From assembly GCA_019843655.1 (NCBI GenBank), contig JACDQD010000005.1, forward strand, positions 33,544,225 through 33,608,224: a stretch of 64,000 nucleotides of DNA, in the 5' to 3' direction. Made by a program: the position numbers and the translations under genes. Source of the stretch: Lethocerus indicus (Eukaryota; Arthropoda; Insecta; Hemiptera; Belostomatidae). Numbering within the stretch: the stretch's first letter is position 1; each line of letters starts with the position of its first letter. The notes under the pieces are model-generated. The model worked only from the letters and a program-made list of their open reading frames with translations. It made no database searches and was not told the origin of the DNA. Of this stretch, positions 1 through 10,810 are shown piece after piece.

Positions 1-680
1 TATTACGAATATAGGGAGAAAAATTTCATTCGCATATATAGGTTTATAATTGCTGATTTTTTCGTTCCACCAATTTTTAATGGATTTAAAATAAAAATTA
101 ACAGTTGGCCATATTTATTGTTCGAAATCGGAGTGACAATTTATTTGAATATTGTACCGTACAAATTGTTCAAATTGTACCGAATTTTTCAAAAATCCTT
201 AATTATTGTATACGTCGATACGTATTTATTATTATATAGAAATATCGAACATTCATATATTTTTTCATAACTCAGTAATCCGTCCGATATTATTTTTACC
301 GGCGCTTTGACAATTCAAATTTAGCTTTTTAGGATTAAAAAAAAAAAAAAACTTACGTTGGATCGCTCTTGGCAAAGTTTTTTCGCTGAAGTAAATAAAT
401 CCGTTAATTTCTTTAACGGATCGAAATATATTTGTATCATTTTTTGTGCGCTATATACGAAAGTTGTTCGAAACTATTCTACGCATCCGGCAAGTTACCG
501 TAATTTTACTCCTTTTATAAAAGGAGACTGAGTTAAGTTTTATTTCGGTAAATAATAGTTTTATTTAATAAAAAAAAAAATCTCATCCGGCAGATAGGTG
601 ACAACCTGTGTGATTTTAATTAAGTGAACGCTGAAATATGCCGAGTACAAATAGTTTAGATGTAAATTTTGTTAATATAT
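1..680. other. AT-rich sequence, nothing recognised
   Basis: A/T-rich with several poly-A tracts; no exon with acceptable splice sites or coding bias was seen. Probably intron or upstream sequence of the eys-like gene. Confidence 0.5.
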
Positions 681-910
681 ATCGGGTCGACAATTAAATA
701 ATTGGGGAATTCACCGAACAACACAAGTACATCTTCGGCCACGGATAAGCACTGATAAGATACATTCGGTTTATCTGCAAATCCGAATCGATAACGGCAT
801 TTATTCGGTCGTCGTCGATTAAATTTCAATACAGAATGTTTCACTGAAAGGACCGAATAAAGACAAGGATCCTAAAGGATTCTGTAATTACTTAGTCGTC
901 GACCCAATAG
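680..910. mobile_element. mariner-type MITE (family B)
   Basis: Inverted ends cgggtcgacaattaaataat and its approximate complement (attacttagtcgtcgaccca) flanked by TA. The GGTCGACAACTAAGTAATTG end recurs at 1650, 6655, 19768, 43605, 47035, 48770, 61925 and 62845. Such ends are typical of mariner elements. Confidence 0.6.
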
Positions 911-1649
911 AATACATTACCGATTACTTAATTTAGGTATAGGAAAACATATTTGTGATAGAAAATTGTCTGTGTTATACATATATATTATTTTTTCTTA
1001 TAGTATATATATTTATTTTTTTTTTTATAATTCTGTTGTGAAAATATTTAAACGGTCATTATTGTCCGGCTCTCGACTCCTGTGATTGCGGGAATTATCG
1101 ATACGTTTATTACAGTTTATATTCAGGTTTGTGTTGTGGGCAATTTAGAAAAAATAAATATTTCTAAATTCGTCAATCTGTCGTTATCATTTGGGCCCCG
1201 ATTGTATGAAAATTTTCACCGACCGTTTTAAAGTTGGTATCGCTCTTGAGGTTGACCACGGCTGTTTTCGGGAGTTTTTTGTTTTTTTTTCTCGCGTCCA
1301 GAAACTACCCTCAGGAAGGGTTTTCTGCCCTTCGGCGAAGAAAATTAAAAAAAAAAAAAACCCTGAGAGGAAATTCATGGTTTTGTTCATAGAGCTGCAT
1401 CTGTTGTTTTCAATTGTATGTATTGCCCCATTTGAAATCGCGACAACACATTTATTGAACATAAAATGAATAATTATATTCGATAGAGACGATTTTATTA
1501 ATTTTAAATAAACTAAGCGTTCGAATAATCTGATAAATAGAATCGTCTAATGTCGGCCGAATTCGGCTTAGTTTCGCCGCCGCCCGTTTAGAAATTTTCT
1601 TTCGGAGACAATTCCCAGACCAAAAAAGAGGATAAATTGGAAAAATCGC
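911..1649. other. Unassigned sequence
   Basis: Short open frames on both strands near 1187-1469 have no recognisable product. A small palindromic stretch (tctgcccttcggcgaaga, near 1322) is present. No gene called. Confidence 0.4.
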
Positions 1650-1772
1650 TCGTGTAATAAACATTTCAGAATACTCTCTGTAGAGGTTTTTGAAGATGTG
1701 TGTAACTGCGTAAAAATACGAATAACGCCGTCCCCATCTGGGAACGAAAACCGCAATGACTTAGTTGCCAAC

Positions 1773-1775
<3 letters not shown>
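1650..1775. mobile_element. mariner-type MITE B, right half
   Basis: Matches the right half of the complete copy at 19768-20035 (gtgtaataaacatttcagaa, then cgcaatgacttagttg). The left half is missing. Confidence 0.5.

Positions 1776-1828
<53 letters not shown>
1776..1828. repeat. (TA)n microsatellite
   Basis: About 53 bp of pure TA. Other long TA tracts: 8069-8128, 9367-9414, 16146-16196, 18430-18498, 18758-18802, 18970-19050, 25278-25322, 35108-35175, 36225-36288, 36797-36851, 40820-40862, 49233-49284 and 61878-61925. Confidence 0.95.
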
Positions 1829-1829
<1 letters not shown>

Positions 1830-1830
<1 letters not shown>

Positions 1831-2440
1831 CCACGGTCCGGGTGGGTCTTCCGGCTTCCTGGCAAGCCCTCCGGCCTCCCGGTGGGTCCTCCGGCTTTCC
1901 GATGAGTCCTCCTACTCTTTGGCTGGTCCTCCGGCCTCCTGATGGATCCTCCTTCTTGCTGGCTGGTCTTCCGGCCTCCGGGTGGATCCTCCGGCTTCCT
2001 AGCTGGTCCTCCTTCTTCCTAGCTGATCCTCCGGCCTCCCGGTGGATCCTCCGGCTTCCTAGCTGGTCCTCCTTCTTCCTGGCTGGTCTTCCGGCCTCCC
2101 AGTGGATCCTCCGGCTTCCTAGCTGGTCCTCCTTCTTCCTGGCTGATCCTACGGCCTCCCGGTGGATCCACCGGCTTCCTGGCTGGTCTGCCGGCCTCTG
2201 GGTGGATCCTCCGGCTGCCAGTTGAGTCCTCCTGCTCACTGGCTGCCTCCTTCTCTTCCTGGGATCCTACGGCCTCCCGGTGGATCCACCGGCTTCCTGG
2301 CTGGTCTTCCGGCCTCTGGGTGGATCCTCCGGCTGCCAGTTGAGTCCTCCTGCTCACTGGCTGCTCCTTCCTCTTCCTGGTCGGTCCTCCGGCCTCCCGG
2401 TGGACTCTCCTTCTTCCTGGCTGGCCCTCCTCTTCCAGCG
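1830..2440. repeat. GC-rich minisatellite, 20/60-bp period
   Basis: Lines of ggtggatcctccggcttcct and variants repeat in 20-bp subunits with a 60-bp higher order; a 119-bp block near 2215-2350 is duplicated. Because 60 is a multiple of three, long open frames appear on both strands; they are compositional, not genes. Ends 130 bp before the first eys-like exon. Confidence 0.9.
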
Positions 2441-2571
2441 GGTCCCCTTCCTCAGGCCCGTCTCCTCTGCCCCTCGGGCCCCTTATATACCCCCGGGGAC
2501 AGCCCCTTACCTCCTCATTATCCCCGAAGATGGCGGGCGGCCGAAACCGATTGTATTTCCGTGTGTTGTAG

Positions 2572-2888
2572 TGCGAGTGCAAGTTCGGGTGGACGGGCGA
2601 CAGGTGCCAGGACGAGGCGGGTATCAGGGTGGCCGCCTTCACCGGCGACAGCCTTCTGGTCCACCGGGTGTCCAACGCCAGCGGCGGCCTCTCCGTCTCC
2701 GTCACCGTCAGGTCGCTGGCCAGCCGCGGCCTCCTCCTCTACGCCACGACCGCCCGCTCAGTCTACATGGCCGTCTACATACAGGACGGCCACCTCCGCT
2801 TCCAGTTCTCCTGCGGCATCAAGTCAATGCTGCTCAGCCAGCTCTACGAACCGGTCAATACGGGCAATTCCCTCGCCATCATGGCCAT
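2572..2888 (+). CDS. eys: eys-like exon a: EGF tail and start of LamG 1
   Basis: Acceptor gtgtgttgtag ends at 2571 and donor gtaaga begins at 2889. The frame opens with CECKFGWTGDRC, the last three cysteines of an EGF repeat, then runs into a laminin-G fold (SRGLLLYATT, MAVYIQDGHLRFQFSCG) and ends in phase 2. No start codon is assigned because the EGF is already under way. GC-rich compared with its AT-rich flanks. Confidence 0.75.
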
Positions 2889-5800
2889 GTAAGAGACCAA
2901 CAGCACACACTAAACTATCCCTTCATCAATTATCGGGTCGAGAAACTGAGTAGGGGGGATTTTTCATTAAAAGACGAGGAGCACTTTTGTAGGCCTTTAA
3001 GAGCCCTAAGAGCAGACGAAATGACGGATAAAATAGATGAACTGGAGGCAGAGGAAACGTTTTCACTCCATAACTCCAGTTCTAAGACAGATAGAAAGAC
3101 CGTTCTTTTTGCATTCTGTAGGCCTTTAAGAGCCCTAAGAGCAGACGAAATGACGGATAAAATAGATGAACTGGAGGCAGAGGAAACGTTTTCACTCCAT
3201 AACTCCAGTTCTAAGACAGATAGAAAGACCGTTCTTTTTGCATTTTGTAGGCCTTTAAGAGCCCTAACTAGACATGAAATGACGGATAAAATAGATGAAC
3301 TGGAGGCTGAGGAAACGTTTTCACTCCATAACTCCAGTTCTAAGACAGATAGAAAGACCGTTCTTTTTGCATTTTGTAGGCCTTTAAGAGCCCTAAGAGC
3401 AGACGAAATGACGGATAAAATAGATGAACTGGAGGCAGAGGAAACGTTTTCACTCCATAACTCCAGTTCTAAGACAGATAGAAAGACCGTTCTTTTTGTA
3501 GTAGGCCTTTAAGAGCCCTAAGAGCAGACGAAATTGCATTTTGTACATACAGATCTCAATGTCCAGGTTCATCCCAGACCCGAGTCCAGTCGTCCTAATC
3601 CCAGTGGGTGCGGACCCTCCACCACTTGTATATCCAATGTCGAGGGGGAAACTGGAAGTCCATCCTGTTGCTGTTTCCTGTACGCATATTGTATTGTGTT
3701 GTGTTGGCAGGATCGAATTCGTGCCGAGGAGTGGCGCGGTCCGCCAGTGTTCGGGCCTGTTGAGGGTGAACAACAGCCTGGCGATGAGCGGCGAACAGCC
3801 GGCGGCGCCGACGCCGACGACCCACCTCCAGGAGTACGGCCTCCTCTACCTGGGCGGCCTGCCCAAACACCTGCTGCACCAGACGGACGTGCCGGTCAAC
3901 GGCGGCATCACCGCCTGCATGTACGACCTGGAGGTAGGCGCCGGCCCCAAACTAATATACGCAACATCGATTGCTCTCCAACAATGCAGGGGCTTACCTC
4001 TGTCAATTTCAGTTTGTATTGTCGCTTGGTCTGAACGTTCAGACAACAGAAGGAGAATGTAATGAATACACTAGATTCAGCACTTCAGCTGAAACCGCAT
4101 TTCAGTGCTGATTTTGCCCCGAAAAGGTTCATTTTTGGGCATAAAAACCGCATTTTTGAGCCGATTTTTGGCCTGAAAACACCTTTTCTGGTGTGATTTT
4201 CGGTCTAAAAAACACTTTTTTGGGCGATTTTGGGTCTATAAACAGTCTGTCTGAACGTTCAGACAACAGAAGGAGAATGTAATGAATACACTAGATTCCG
4301 TTTTCGACCCGAAAACCGCATTTCAGTGCCGATTTTGCCCCTAAAAGGCACATTTTTTAGCCTAAAAACAACATTCTTGGGCCCAATTTTGGCCCTAAAG
4401 AGAGCTTTTTAGGGTCTAAAAACGGTATTTGGGGGCCGATTTTTCCACGGAAAATCGCATTTATGGGCCAATTTTGCGCATAAAAACAGCCTTTTTTGGC
4501 CTAAAAACCGCATTTTTGGTCTATTTTGAGCCTGAAAACCTTATTTTTGACCGATTTTGCGCCTAAAAACTGCATTTTTTGGCCGATTTCGGGCCTAAAA
4601 ACCGCATTTCAGTGCTGATTTTGCCCCGAAAAGGTTCATTTTTGGGCATAAAAACCGCATTTTTGAGCCGATTTTTGGCCTGAAAACACCTTTTCTGGTG
4701 TGATTTTCGGTCTAAAAACCACTTTTTTGGGCGATTTTGGGTCTATAAACAGCATTTTGATCTGATTTTGGGCCTAAAAACCGCATTTTTGGGCCGATTT
4801 TGGGCATAAAACCGCATTTTTGGGCCTAAAAATCACTGTATATACTTTACACTAAATTTGTACACACTAAATTACACTATTTACACATAATAAAATTATA
4901 CTGCATTTAAATTTTTCGGTACTTTGCCCGTTAGCCGGGCTCAAATATCGCCTCAAATTGTGAACCAAAGTGGTTTCAAAAACTTTCGATTTTTCGCCTC
5001 TCCTTTCAGGGGCAAGTGTAACTCACTTTGGGACACTTGTGGACCGAATATGGGATCAATTGGGAGAAATTTTTGAAATTTCAAAAATTTTCGATTTTTC
5101 AGTTCTCCTTTCAGGGGCAAGTGTAACTCACTTTGGGACACTTGTGGACCGAATATGGGACAAATCGGGGAAATTTTTGGAAAATATGAAATTTTCGATT
5201 TTTCGGTTCTCCTTTCAGGGGCAAGTGTAACTCACTTTGGGACACTTGTGGACCGAATATGGGACAAATCGGGGAAATTTTTGGAAAATATGAAATTTTC
5301 GATTTTTCGGTTCTCCTTTCAGGGGCAAGTGTAACTCACTTTGGGACACTTGTGGACCGAATATGGGATCAATTGGGGAAATTTTTGAAAATATGAAATT
5401 TTCGATTTTCGGCTCTCCTTTCAGGGGCAAGTGTAACTCACTTTGGGACACTTGTGGACCGAATATGGGACAAATGGGGAAATTTTTGAAAATATGAAAT
5501 TTTCGATTTTCGGTTCTCCTTTCAGGGGCAAGTGTAACTCACTTTGGGACACTTGTGGACCGAATATGGGACAAATCGGGGAAATTTTTGGAAAATATGA
5601 AATTTTCGATTTTTCGGTTCTCCTTTCAGGGGCAAGTGTAACTCACTTTGGGACACTTGTGGACCGAATATGAGACAAATCGGGGAAATTTTTGGAAAAT
5701 ATGAAATTTTCGATTTTTCGGTTCTCCTTTCAGGGGCAAGTGTAACTCACTTTGGGACACTTGTGGACCGAATACGGGACCGATTGGGAGAGATTTTTGA

Positions 5801-8067
5801 AATTTCAAAAATTTTCGATTTTTCACCTCTCCTTTCGGGTGCAAGTGTAACTCACTTTGGGACACTTGTGGACCGAATATGAGACAAATCGGGGAAATTT
5901 TTGGAAAATATGAAATTTTCGATTTTTCGGTTCTCCTTTCAGGGGCAAGTGTAACTCACTTTGGGACACTTGTGGACCGAATATGAGACAAATCGGAAAT
6001 TTTTGAAATTTCATGAAATTTTCGATTTTTCGTTTCTCCTTTAGGGCAAGTGTAACTCACTTTGGGACACTTGTGGACCGAATATGGGACAAATTGGGAA
6101 ATTTTTGAAAATATGAAATTTTCGATTTTCGTTTCTCCTTTTCAAGTGTAACTCACTTTGGGACACTTGTGGACCGAATATGAGACAAATCGGGGAAATT
6201 TTTGGAAAATATGAAATTTTCGATTTTTCGTCACTTCTCTGACCTTCTGACCTGTAAGTGTAACCTTCTTCTGAAGTAAAACGTGCTCCGTTTTGATTGA
6301 ATTCAGAGAACGGAGCACACATTAGGCCCCTTGAAAATATTCGCCTTATGATTTCTAAGACATTTTGGCTAACGGAAAAGTGCCAATTTTCTCTCTTTAT
6401 TTCTGCTATGGTAGATAGACGGTGAAAAGAAGGAAATCTACGGCGATGCTGTCGACGGAATATCGGTCTCCGAGTGCTCATCACTGGCCTGCCTGTCGAG
6501 CCCGTGCTTCAACGGAGGAACCTGCATCGAATCCGGCTACAAGTGGCACTGCCAGTGCACCACCGGGTACGCATACCTAGAGCATGTTCGTGTCGTAAAT
6601 GTACAATTCGAATAGGTGTCCGATGGACCCCGTGACTTTCAGGTACACATTTCAATTTATCGAGATTCGGTCGACGACTAAATAAATCGCGGAATTCCAC
6701 CGACAACAAGTGGGTGGCGCTTTGTACACAGTTTTGAGTACGTCACAGTACATATTCGGCACGGATAAACTGCAATAAGATACGTTCGGCTTATCCTCAA
6801 TGCCTTTATTCGGTCATCGTCCGTCCTCCATCCACCGGACGTCCTCCTCCGGAGCCGCTATTCGTCTTTTAATGAAATGACTTTTTTGCGGCGATTTTTG
6901 GGTCTATAAGCGGCATTTTGATCTGATTTTGGGCCTAAAAACACCTTTTCTGGGGTGATTTTCGGTCTGAAAACCACGTTTTGGGGTCTATAAGCGGCAT
7001 TTTGATCTGATTTTGGGCCTAAAAACACCTTTTCCGGGGGTGATTTTGGTCATAAAACCGCATTTTTGGGCAGAGTTTGCGCATTAAACCGCATTCTTGG
7101 GCCAATTTTACGCCTAAAAACAGCATTTTTGGGTCTAAAAACCGCATTTTTGCGGCCAAAAAGGTCATATTTTTTGGGCTAAAAACCTCATTTTTGGTCC
7201 GATTTTGTGCCTAAAAACACCTTTTCCGGGGGTGATTTTGGGCCTAAAAACACCTTTTCTGGGGTGATTTTGGGCATAAAACCGCATTTTTGGGCAGAGT
7301 TTGCGCATAAAACCGCATTCTTGGGCCAATTTTACGCCTAAAAACAGCATTTTTGGGTCTAAAAACCGCATTTTTGCGGCCAAAAAGGTCATATTTTGGG
7401 CTAAAAACCTCATTTTTGGTCCGATTTTGTGCCTAAAAACACCTTTTCCGGGGGTGATTTTGGGTCTATAAGCGGCATTTTGGCATTTTGGGCCGACTTT
7501 GGGCAATTTTTGGGCTGCATTCTTGGGCCGATTTTACGCCTAAAACAGCATTTTGGGCCGATTTTGGGCCCAAAAGCAGAATTTTGTCCTAAAAGGTCAT
7601 AATTTGGGCTAAAACCGCATTTTTGGTCCGATTTTGTGCCTAAAAACACCTTTTCCGGGGGTGATTTTTGGTCTAATAGCAGCATTTTGATCTGATTTTG
7701 GGTCTGAAAACCGCATTTTCGGGCAGATTTTAAGCCAAAAACCCTTGTTAATTGGAGACTGTCTGTAGAAACTGTATCGAACTTTCGGGCTTGTACGCTT
7801 TTCCGTATCGTCCCGATCGTTTATTTAAAATGTAAATTTATTTCGATACGGCCCCCGTAATTTGTCTGTCTGTGGAACAGGTACGTCGGAAAGAACTGCC
7901 AGGACTCTGTCTGCAAGAACAATCCGTGCAATTACGGCGGCACCTGCGTGCAGTACCCGGCCAGCGGCTTCGTCTGCCTCTGCCCGCTCGGCAAACACGG
8001 CCTCTACTGCGATCAGGGTAAGACTAGTTTGTCCGTTTTAGCCCACCGGAAAGGTCTATTTCTCCAG

Positions 8068-8130
<63 letters not shown>

Positions 8131-9363
8131 TGGGAGGGGAGGGAGAGAGGGTGAGGGAGAGGGGAGAGGGAGAGAGAGGGAGTGAGGGAGAGGGTGGGGA
8201 GTGAGGGAGGAGGGAGAGGGAGAGGGAGGTGAGAGGGAGGGAGAGAGGAGGGAGGGGGAGAGAGAGGGAGAGAGAGAGAGGAGAGGGAGAGAGCTATAGC
8301 GATAAACATTTTGAAAACTTTTTTCGGGACCGCGGTTTCGGCTTCTCGCCATCTTCAGTAGTCACTTTGTATGTTTTCTGTGGGCATCTCACCGCCCCAC
8401 TGCCACTTGTACTGTGTACCGTACGGCTGTTTGTTCGTTCGTCGCGACAGTACAATACAGCCGATACCGCTACTGAAGATGGCGAGTGGCCGATACCCCG
8501 GCTGGAATCCAGGTATTCTTGTGTGAACAATATTGTCTGCATCAATCTGTGCAATTTGTTCTAATCTAATATTTCCTATTGTCGCGATCAGATCTGGAGG
8601 TGGGCCAACCCTATTTTTCGTCGTCGATCGGAGGCCTCTCGTCGTACACGGCCTACCCTCTGCCGGGCGCCGTCCACCACAGTTTCCGGCTGCGGTTCAA
8701 TTTCGTACCGTCGACACTGGACCAAATTGCACTGATGATATTCATCGGTCAGAGCCGTCAGCACGATTCGACGTCCGACCACCTGTCGGTCAGCTTCATC
8801 AAGGGATACGTCGTCCTCACCTGGAATCTGGGATCCGGTCGGTATTGTACCGACAACAGACGGAATATATATTACCTGGGGGACACAAAAGAGTAGCTTT
8901 AATTACTGTAGGTTCGTGATGTTTCTGTCTGCGGTTTCGGCTGCTCGCCATCTTCAGTAGCGCTGTGTTACTGTCACTGTTGGGGCACTTTTTTGTGGGG
9001 GCATCCTCACTGCCGCCCACTGTGTGTCACTGTGTCACTTGTACTGACACACAGGGCGCTACTGAAGATGGCGAGCGGCCGACAGACAGACCGGGCTCTA
9101 GCAAAAGACCAAACCGGCAGCGAGAGAGAGAGAGACAGAAACATCACGAAACTACAGTATATTCCACAACCCCTCGCAGACCACACACACAGGTATATTA
9201 AACTTTAATTATGTATAATGAATATCGAAGATATTCGGATAAACTATATGGTGTTGTAAATTTTACAACAACTATTATAGTTCGAGCAGTATTTTTTTTC
9301 CGATCGAATCAACCTGGGTATTGTAGAGTTGATTTTTTTCAATTTTATTGTTATAAGAAATTA

Positions 9364-9418
<55 letters not shown>

Positions 9419-10344
9419 CAGCTATATTTTGTTATATTTACCCCCATATTTGGCTATATTCAGCTATTAGGGATACCCGAAAGTAATCGACATTTTGACT
9501 TTGGAATTTTATTTTGCTAAAAAAGAAACTTTAATTATTAATCTACTATATATATATATATTCACCGATATTATCGACAACAACTCTCCGCCGCCACTTA
9601 TCCTGCAAATTTTCCCCCCTCTCTTGAGGAACTCCTCAATACCAAATCTTATCAAATTGTCAATTACTTTCGGAGGTACACCCAATATATAAAGAGTTAT
9701 ATATTAGGGTTACCACCCCAAAAGTTATCGACAGTTTGACTTTGGAATTTTATTTCGCTAAAAAAAGAAACTTTAATTATTAATCTACTATATATATATT
9801 GACCGATATTATCGACACAACTCTTCTCCGGCCAGTTTTCCGGCATATTTTCCCCTCTCTCGAGGAACTCCTCAATACCAAATCTTATCAAATTTTCGAT
9901 TACTTTCGGGGTATACACCTAATATTTCTACGACTGTGACAAAAAAAAAAATTATTGAGGGATACAGAAATGTACCCGACTATAAGATTCAGGTACCGTT
10001 ATCAAATTGTCGATTACTTTCGTCTACCCTAATATATAAAGAGTTATATATTAGGCGGTACCCCCCACAAAACTAATCGACAGTTTGACTTTGTAATTCA
10101 TTTTATTTCGCGTTAAAAAAGTGACTTTAATTATTAATCTACTGTATATATATATATGCAGGTCCGAGGCGTATATTCACGCCGCAGCCGATAGCGGATT
10201 CGGGCCGCGGTAGGAGACTGCACACGGTGAGGTTGGGAAGGTCGGGCCAGGAGGGCTGGCTGCAGGTGGACAACATGCCCAACGTCACGGGAACATCGCC
10301 CGGTTGGCTCTCACAGCTGAACACAGAACCGGTCATATTTATAG
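2572..10344 (+). CDS. eys: Eyes shut-like EGF/laminin-G protein, partial gene, 6 exons
   Basis: Six exons (2572-2888, 3711-3933, 6415-6566, 7881-8017, 8592-8837, 10162-10344) join without a frame break, splice phases running 2, 0, 2, 1, 1, 1. Domain order seen: end of an EGF repeat, a full laminin-G domain, two six-cysteine EGF repeats, and the first three quarters of a second laminin-G. In flies Eyes shut is a secreted proteoglycan filling the inter-rhabdomeral space of photoreceptors; the order LamG-EGF-EGF-LamG and motifs such as FGWTGDRC, GKHGLYC and LTWNLGSG fit its C-terminal half. Perlecan, agrin and pikachurin share the domain types and are the alternatives. The N-terminal exons lie upstream of the window. 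The end of the second LamG, with its disulphide cysteines, was not found and may lie in the gap or beyond. Domain call is firm; the eys name is inference from remembered family features. Confidence 0.65.
2988..3540 (+). repeat. 129-bp tandem repeat, 43 codons, 4+ copies
   Basis: The motif gaaatgacggataaaatag recurs at exact 129-bp spacing (3018, 3147, 3276, 3405). All four copies stay open in one plus frame (EMTDKIDELEAEETFSLHNS and following). It lies in the intron between the first two eys-like exons. See findings. Confidence 0.92.
3711..3933 (+). CDS. eys: eys-like exon b: second half of LamG 1
   Basis: Acceptor tgttggcag ends at 3710 and donor gtaggc follows at 3934. One base completes the split codon from exon a. 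The product carries RQCSGLLRVNNSLAMSGEQ, LLYLGGLP and GGITACMYDLE, the closing strands and two disulphide cysteines of a laminin-G domain. Ends in phase 0. Confidence 0.75.
4085..4835 (+). repeat. ~35-bp degenerate satellite (GCATTTTTGGGCCGATTTT)
   Basis: Loose tandem of aaaaccgcatttttgggccg / gattttgggcctaaaa units in an eys-like intron. The same family is at 6880-7745, 34215-34590 and 62040-62850, the last two inverted. Confidence 0.9.
4960..6240 (+). repeat. 104-bp satellite, about 12 copies
   Basis: The segment tttcaggggcaagtgtaact recurs every 102-104 bp, with cgaatatgggacaaatcggg and a gaaattttcgatttttcgg linker. Each copy contains an acceptor-like ctcctttcag. A diverged, inverted array of the same family is at 45640-46115. 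Confidence 0.92.
6241..6414 (+). other. Intron end, nothing recognised
   Basis: Unique sequence leading to the acceptor of the exon at 6415. Confidence 0.5.
6415..6566 (+). CDS. eys: eys-like exon c: LamG end plus EGF repeat
   Basis: Acceptor tatggtag ends at 6414; donor gtacgc begins at 6567. Reads IDGEKKEIYGDAVDG, continuing DLE of exon b, then an EGF repeat with LACLSSPCFNGGTC and WHCQCTTG. The glycine codon is split (phase 2) and the sixth EGF cysteine is on the next exon. Confidence 0.75.
6655..6870. mobile_element. mariner-type MITE B copy
   Basis: Starts ggtcgacgactaaataaatc, contains the aagatacgttcggcttatc and ccatccaccggacgtcctcc segments common to this family, ends cttttaatgaaa. 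Inside an eys-like intron. Confidence 0.55.
6880..7745 (+). repeat. ~35-bp satellite, second array
   Basis: Same family as 4085-4835 with larger internal duplications (the block around 7020-7190 recurs at 7215-7430). Confidence 0.9.
7881..8017 (+). CDS. eys: eys-like exon d: EGF end and second EGF
   Basis: Acceptor tgtggaacag ends at 7880; donor gtaaga begins at 8018. Completes the first EGF (YVGKNC) and encodes a second with all six cysteines (VCKNNPCNYGGTC, FVCLCPLGKHGLYC). Ends in phase 1 after Asp-Gln. Confidence 0.78.
8069..8295. repeat. (TA)n followed by (GA)-rich tract
   Basis: 60 bp of TA then about 165 bp of G/A-only purine sequence (gagggagag). Long Ser/Leu/Pro frames on the minus strand are low-complexity shadows. 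Confidence 0.92.
8325..8510. mobile_element. Foldback element (CTACTGAAGATGGCGAG family)
   Basis: Left arm ggtttcggcttctcgccatc-ttcagtag and right arm ctactgaagatggcgagtgg-ccgataccccgg are inverted complements around a short loop. Other copies: 8905, 20425, 39945, 42440, 45025, 51940, 52415, 59870. Confidence 0.7.
8592..8837 (+). CDS. eys: eys-like exon e: first half of LamG 2
   Basis: Acceptor gtcgcgatcag ends at 8591; donor gtcggt begins at 8838. Starts with DLEVGQPYFSSSIGGLSSY, then the LamG strands FRLRFNFVPS, MIFIGQS and GYVVLTWNLGSG. Phase 1 at both edges (two bases in, one base out). The donor is weaker than the others. Confidence 0.75.
8905..9180. mobile_element. Foldback element, complete copy
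   Basis: Outer ends gtaggttcgtgatgtttctg and agaaacatcacgaaactaca form the terminal inverted repeat; inner ends tcgccatcttcagtagcgct and gcgctactgaagatggcgag continue it. About 275 bp, no coding capacity. Confidence 0.75.
9462..9692. mobile_element. mariner-type MITE (family A)
   Basis: Ends tagggatacccgaaagtaat and attactttcggaggtacacc are inverted. Contains cgctaaaaaagaaac and ttattaatctac. Family A recurs at 9705, 16578, 18208, 18538, 18822, 19300, 25022 and 50283. Confidence 0.65.
9703..9926. mobile_element. mariner-type MITE A, second copy
   Basis: Directly follows the previous copy with the same ends (attagggttaccaccccaaa; ttactttcggggtatacacc). Confidence 0.65.
10045..10161. mobile_element. 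mariner-type MITE A, truncated at a splice acceptor
   Basis: Begins tattaggcggtacccccca, keeps the taattattaatctactgta segment and stops at tatatatgcag, the acceptor of the exon at 10162. Confidence 0.6.
10162..10344 (+). CDS. eys: eys-like exon f: middle of LamG 2, last exon seen
   Basis: Acceptor tatatatgcag ends at 10161; donor gtcagt begins at 10345. Continues as PRRIFTPQPIA, LHTVRLGRSGQEGWLQVDN and VTGTSPGWLSQLNTEPVIFIG, the strands before the cysteine-containing end of a laminin-G domain. No exon with the missing end is visible before the gap. The acceptor region is made of a MITE (see findings). Confidence 0.75.
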
Positions 10345-10449
10345 GTCAGTGGCAGTACAATAAAACGCCTTTTAACGGCAAGAACATCTTCAGTGGTCAC
10401 ATTGAATTGAGTCCTTTGTGGGGCATCTCAGACTGCACTGCCGTGAGAG

Positions 10450-10529
10450 AGATGAGAGAGAGAGAGAGAGATTATTATTATGACATATTATTATACATAG
10501 ATACATATATTATATGAGACATATATATA

Positions 10530-10581
<52 letters not shown>

Positions 10582-10594
10582 GAGGAGAGAGGAG

Positions 10595-10644
<50 letters not shown>

Positions 10645-10651
10645 GAGAGAA

Positions 10652-10682
<31 letters not shown>

Positions 10683-10686
10683 TATA

Positions 10687-10735
<49 letters not shown>

Positions 10736-10743
10736 AGAGAGAG

Positions 10744-10783
<40 letters not shown>

Positions 10784-10810
10784 AGGGAGGGAGTCAGGAG
10801 GAGAGAGAGA
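10450..10810 (+). repeat. (GA)n microsatellite
   Basis: About 350 bp of GA repeats with an AT-rich interruption near 10480-10530. Open frames of Ser/Leu or Arg/Glu are artefacts. Confidence 0.95.

Noticed and set aside
1568..2953. Long open frames on both strands over the GC-rich minisatellite
   Set aside because: The 60-bp period keeps any frame without a stop open; residues are repetitive and no splice or start context supports a protein.
2889..3710. CRISPR-like interpretation of the 129-bp repeats
   Set aside because: Units are directly adjacent without unique spacers, and the sequence is eukaryotic.
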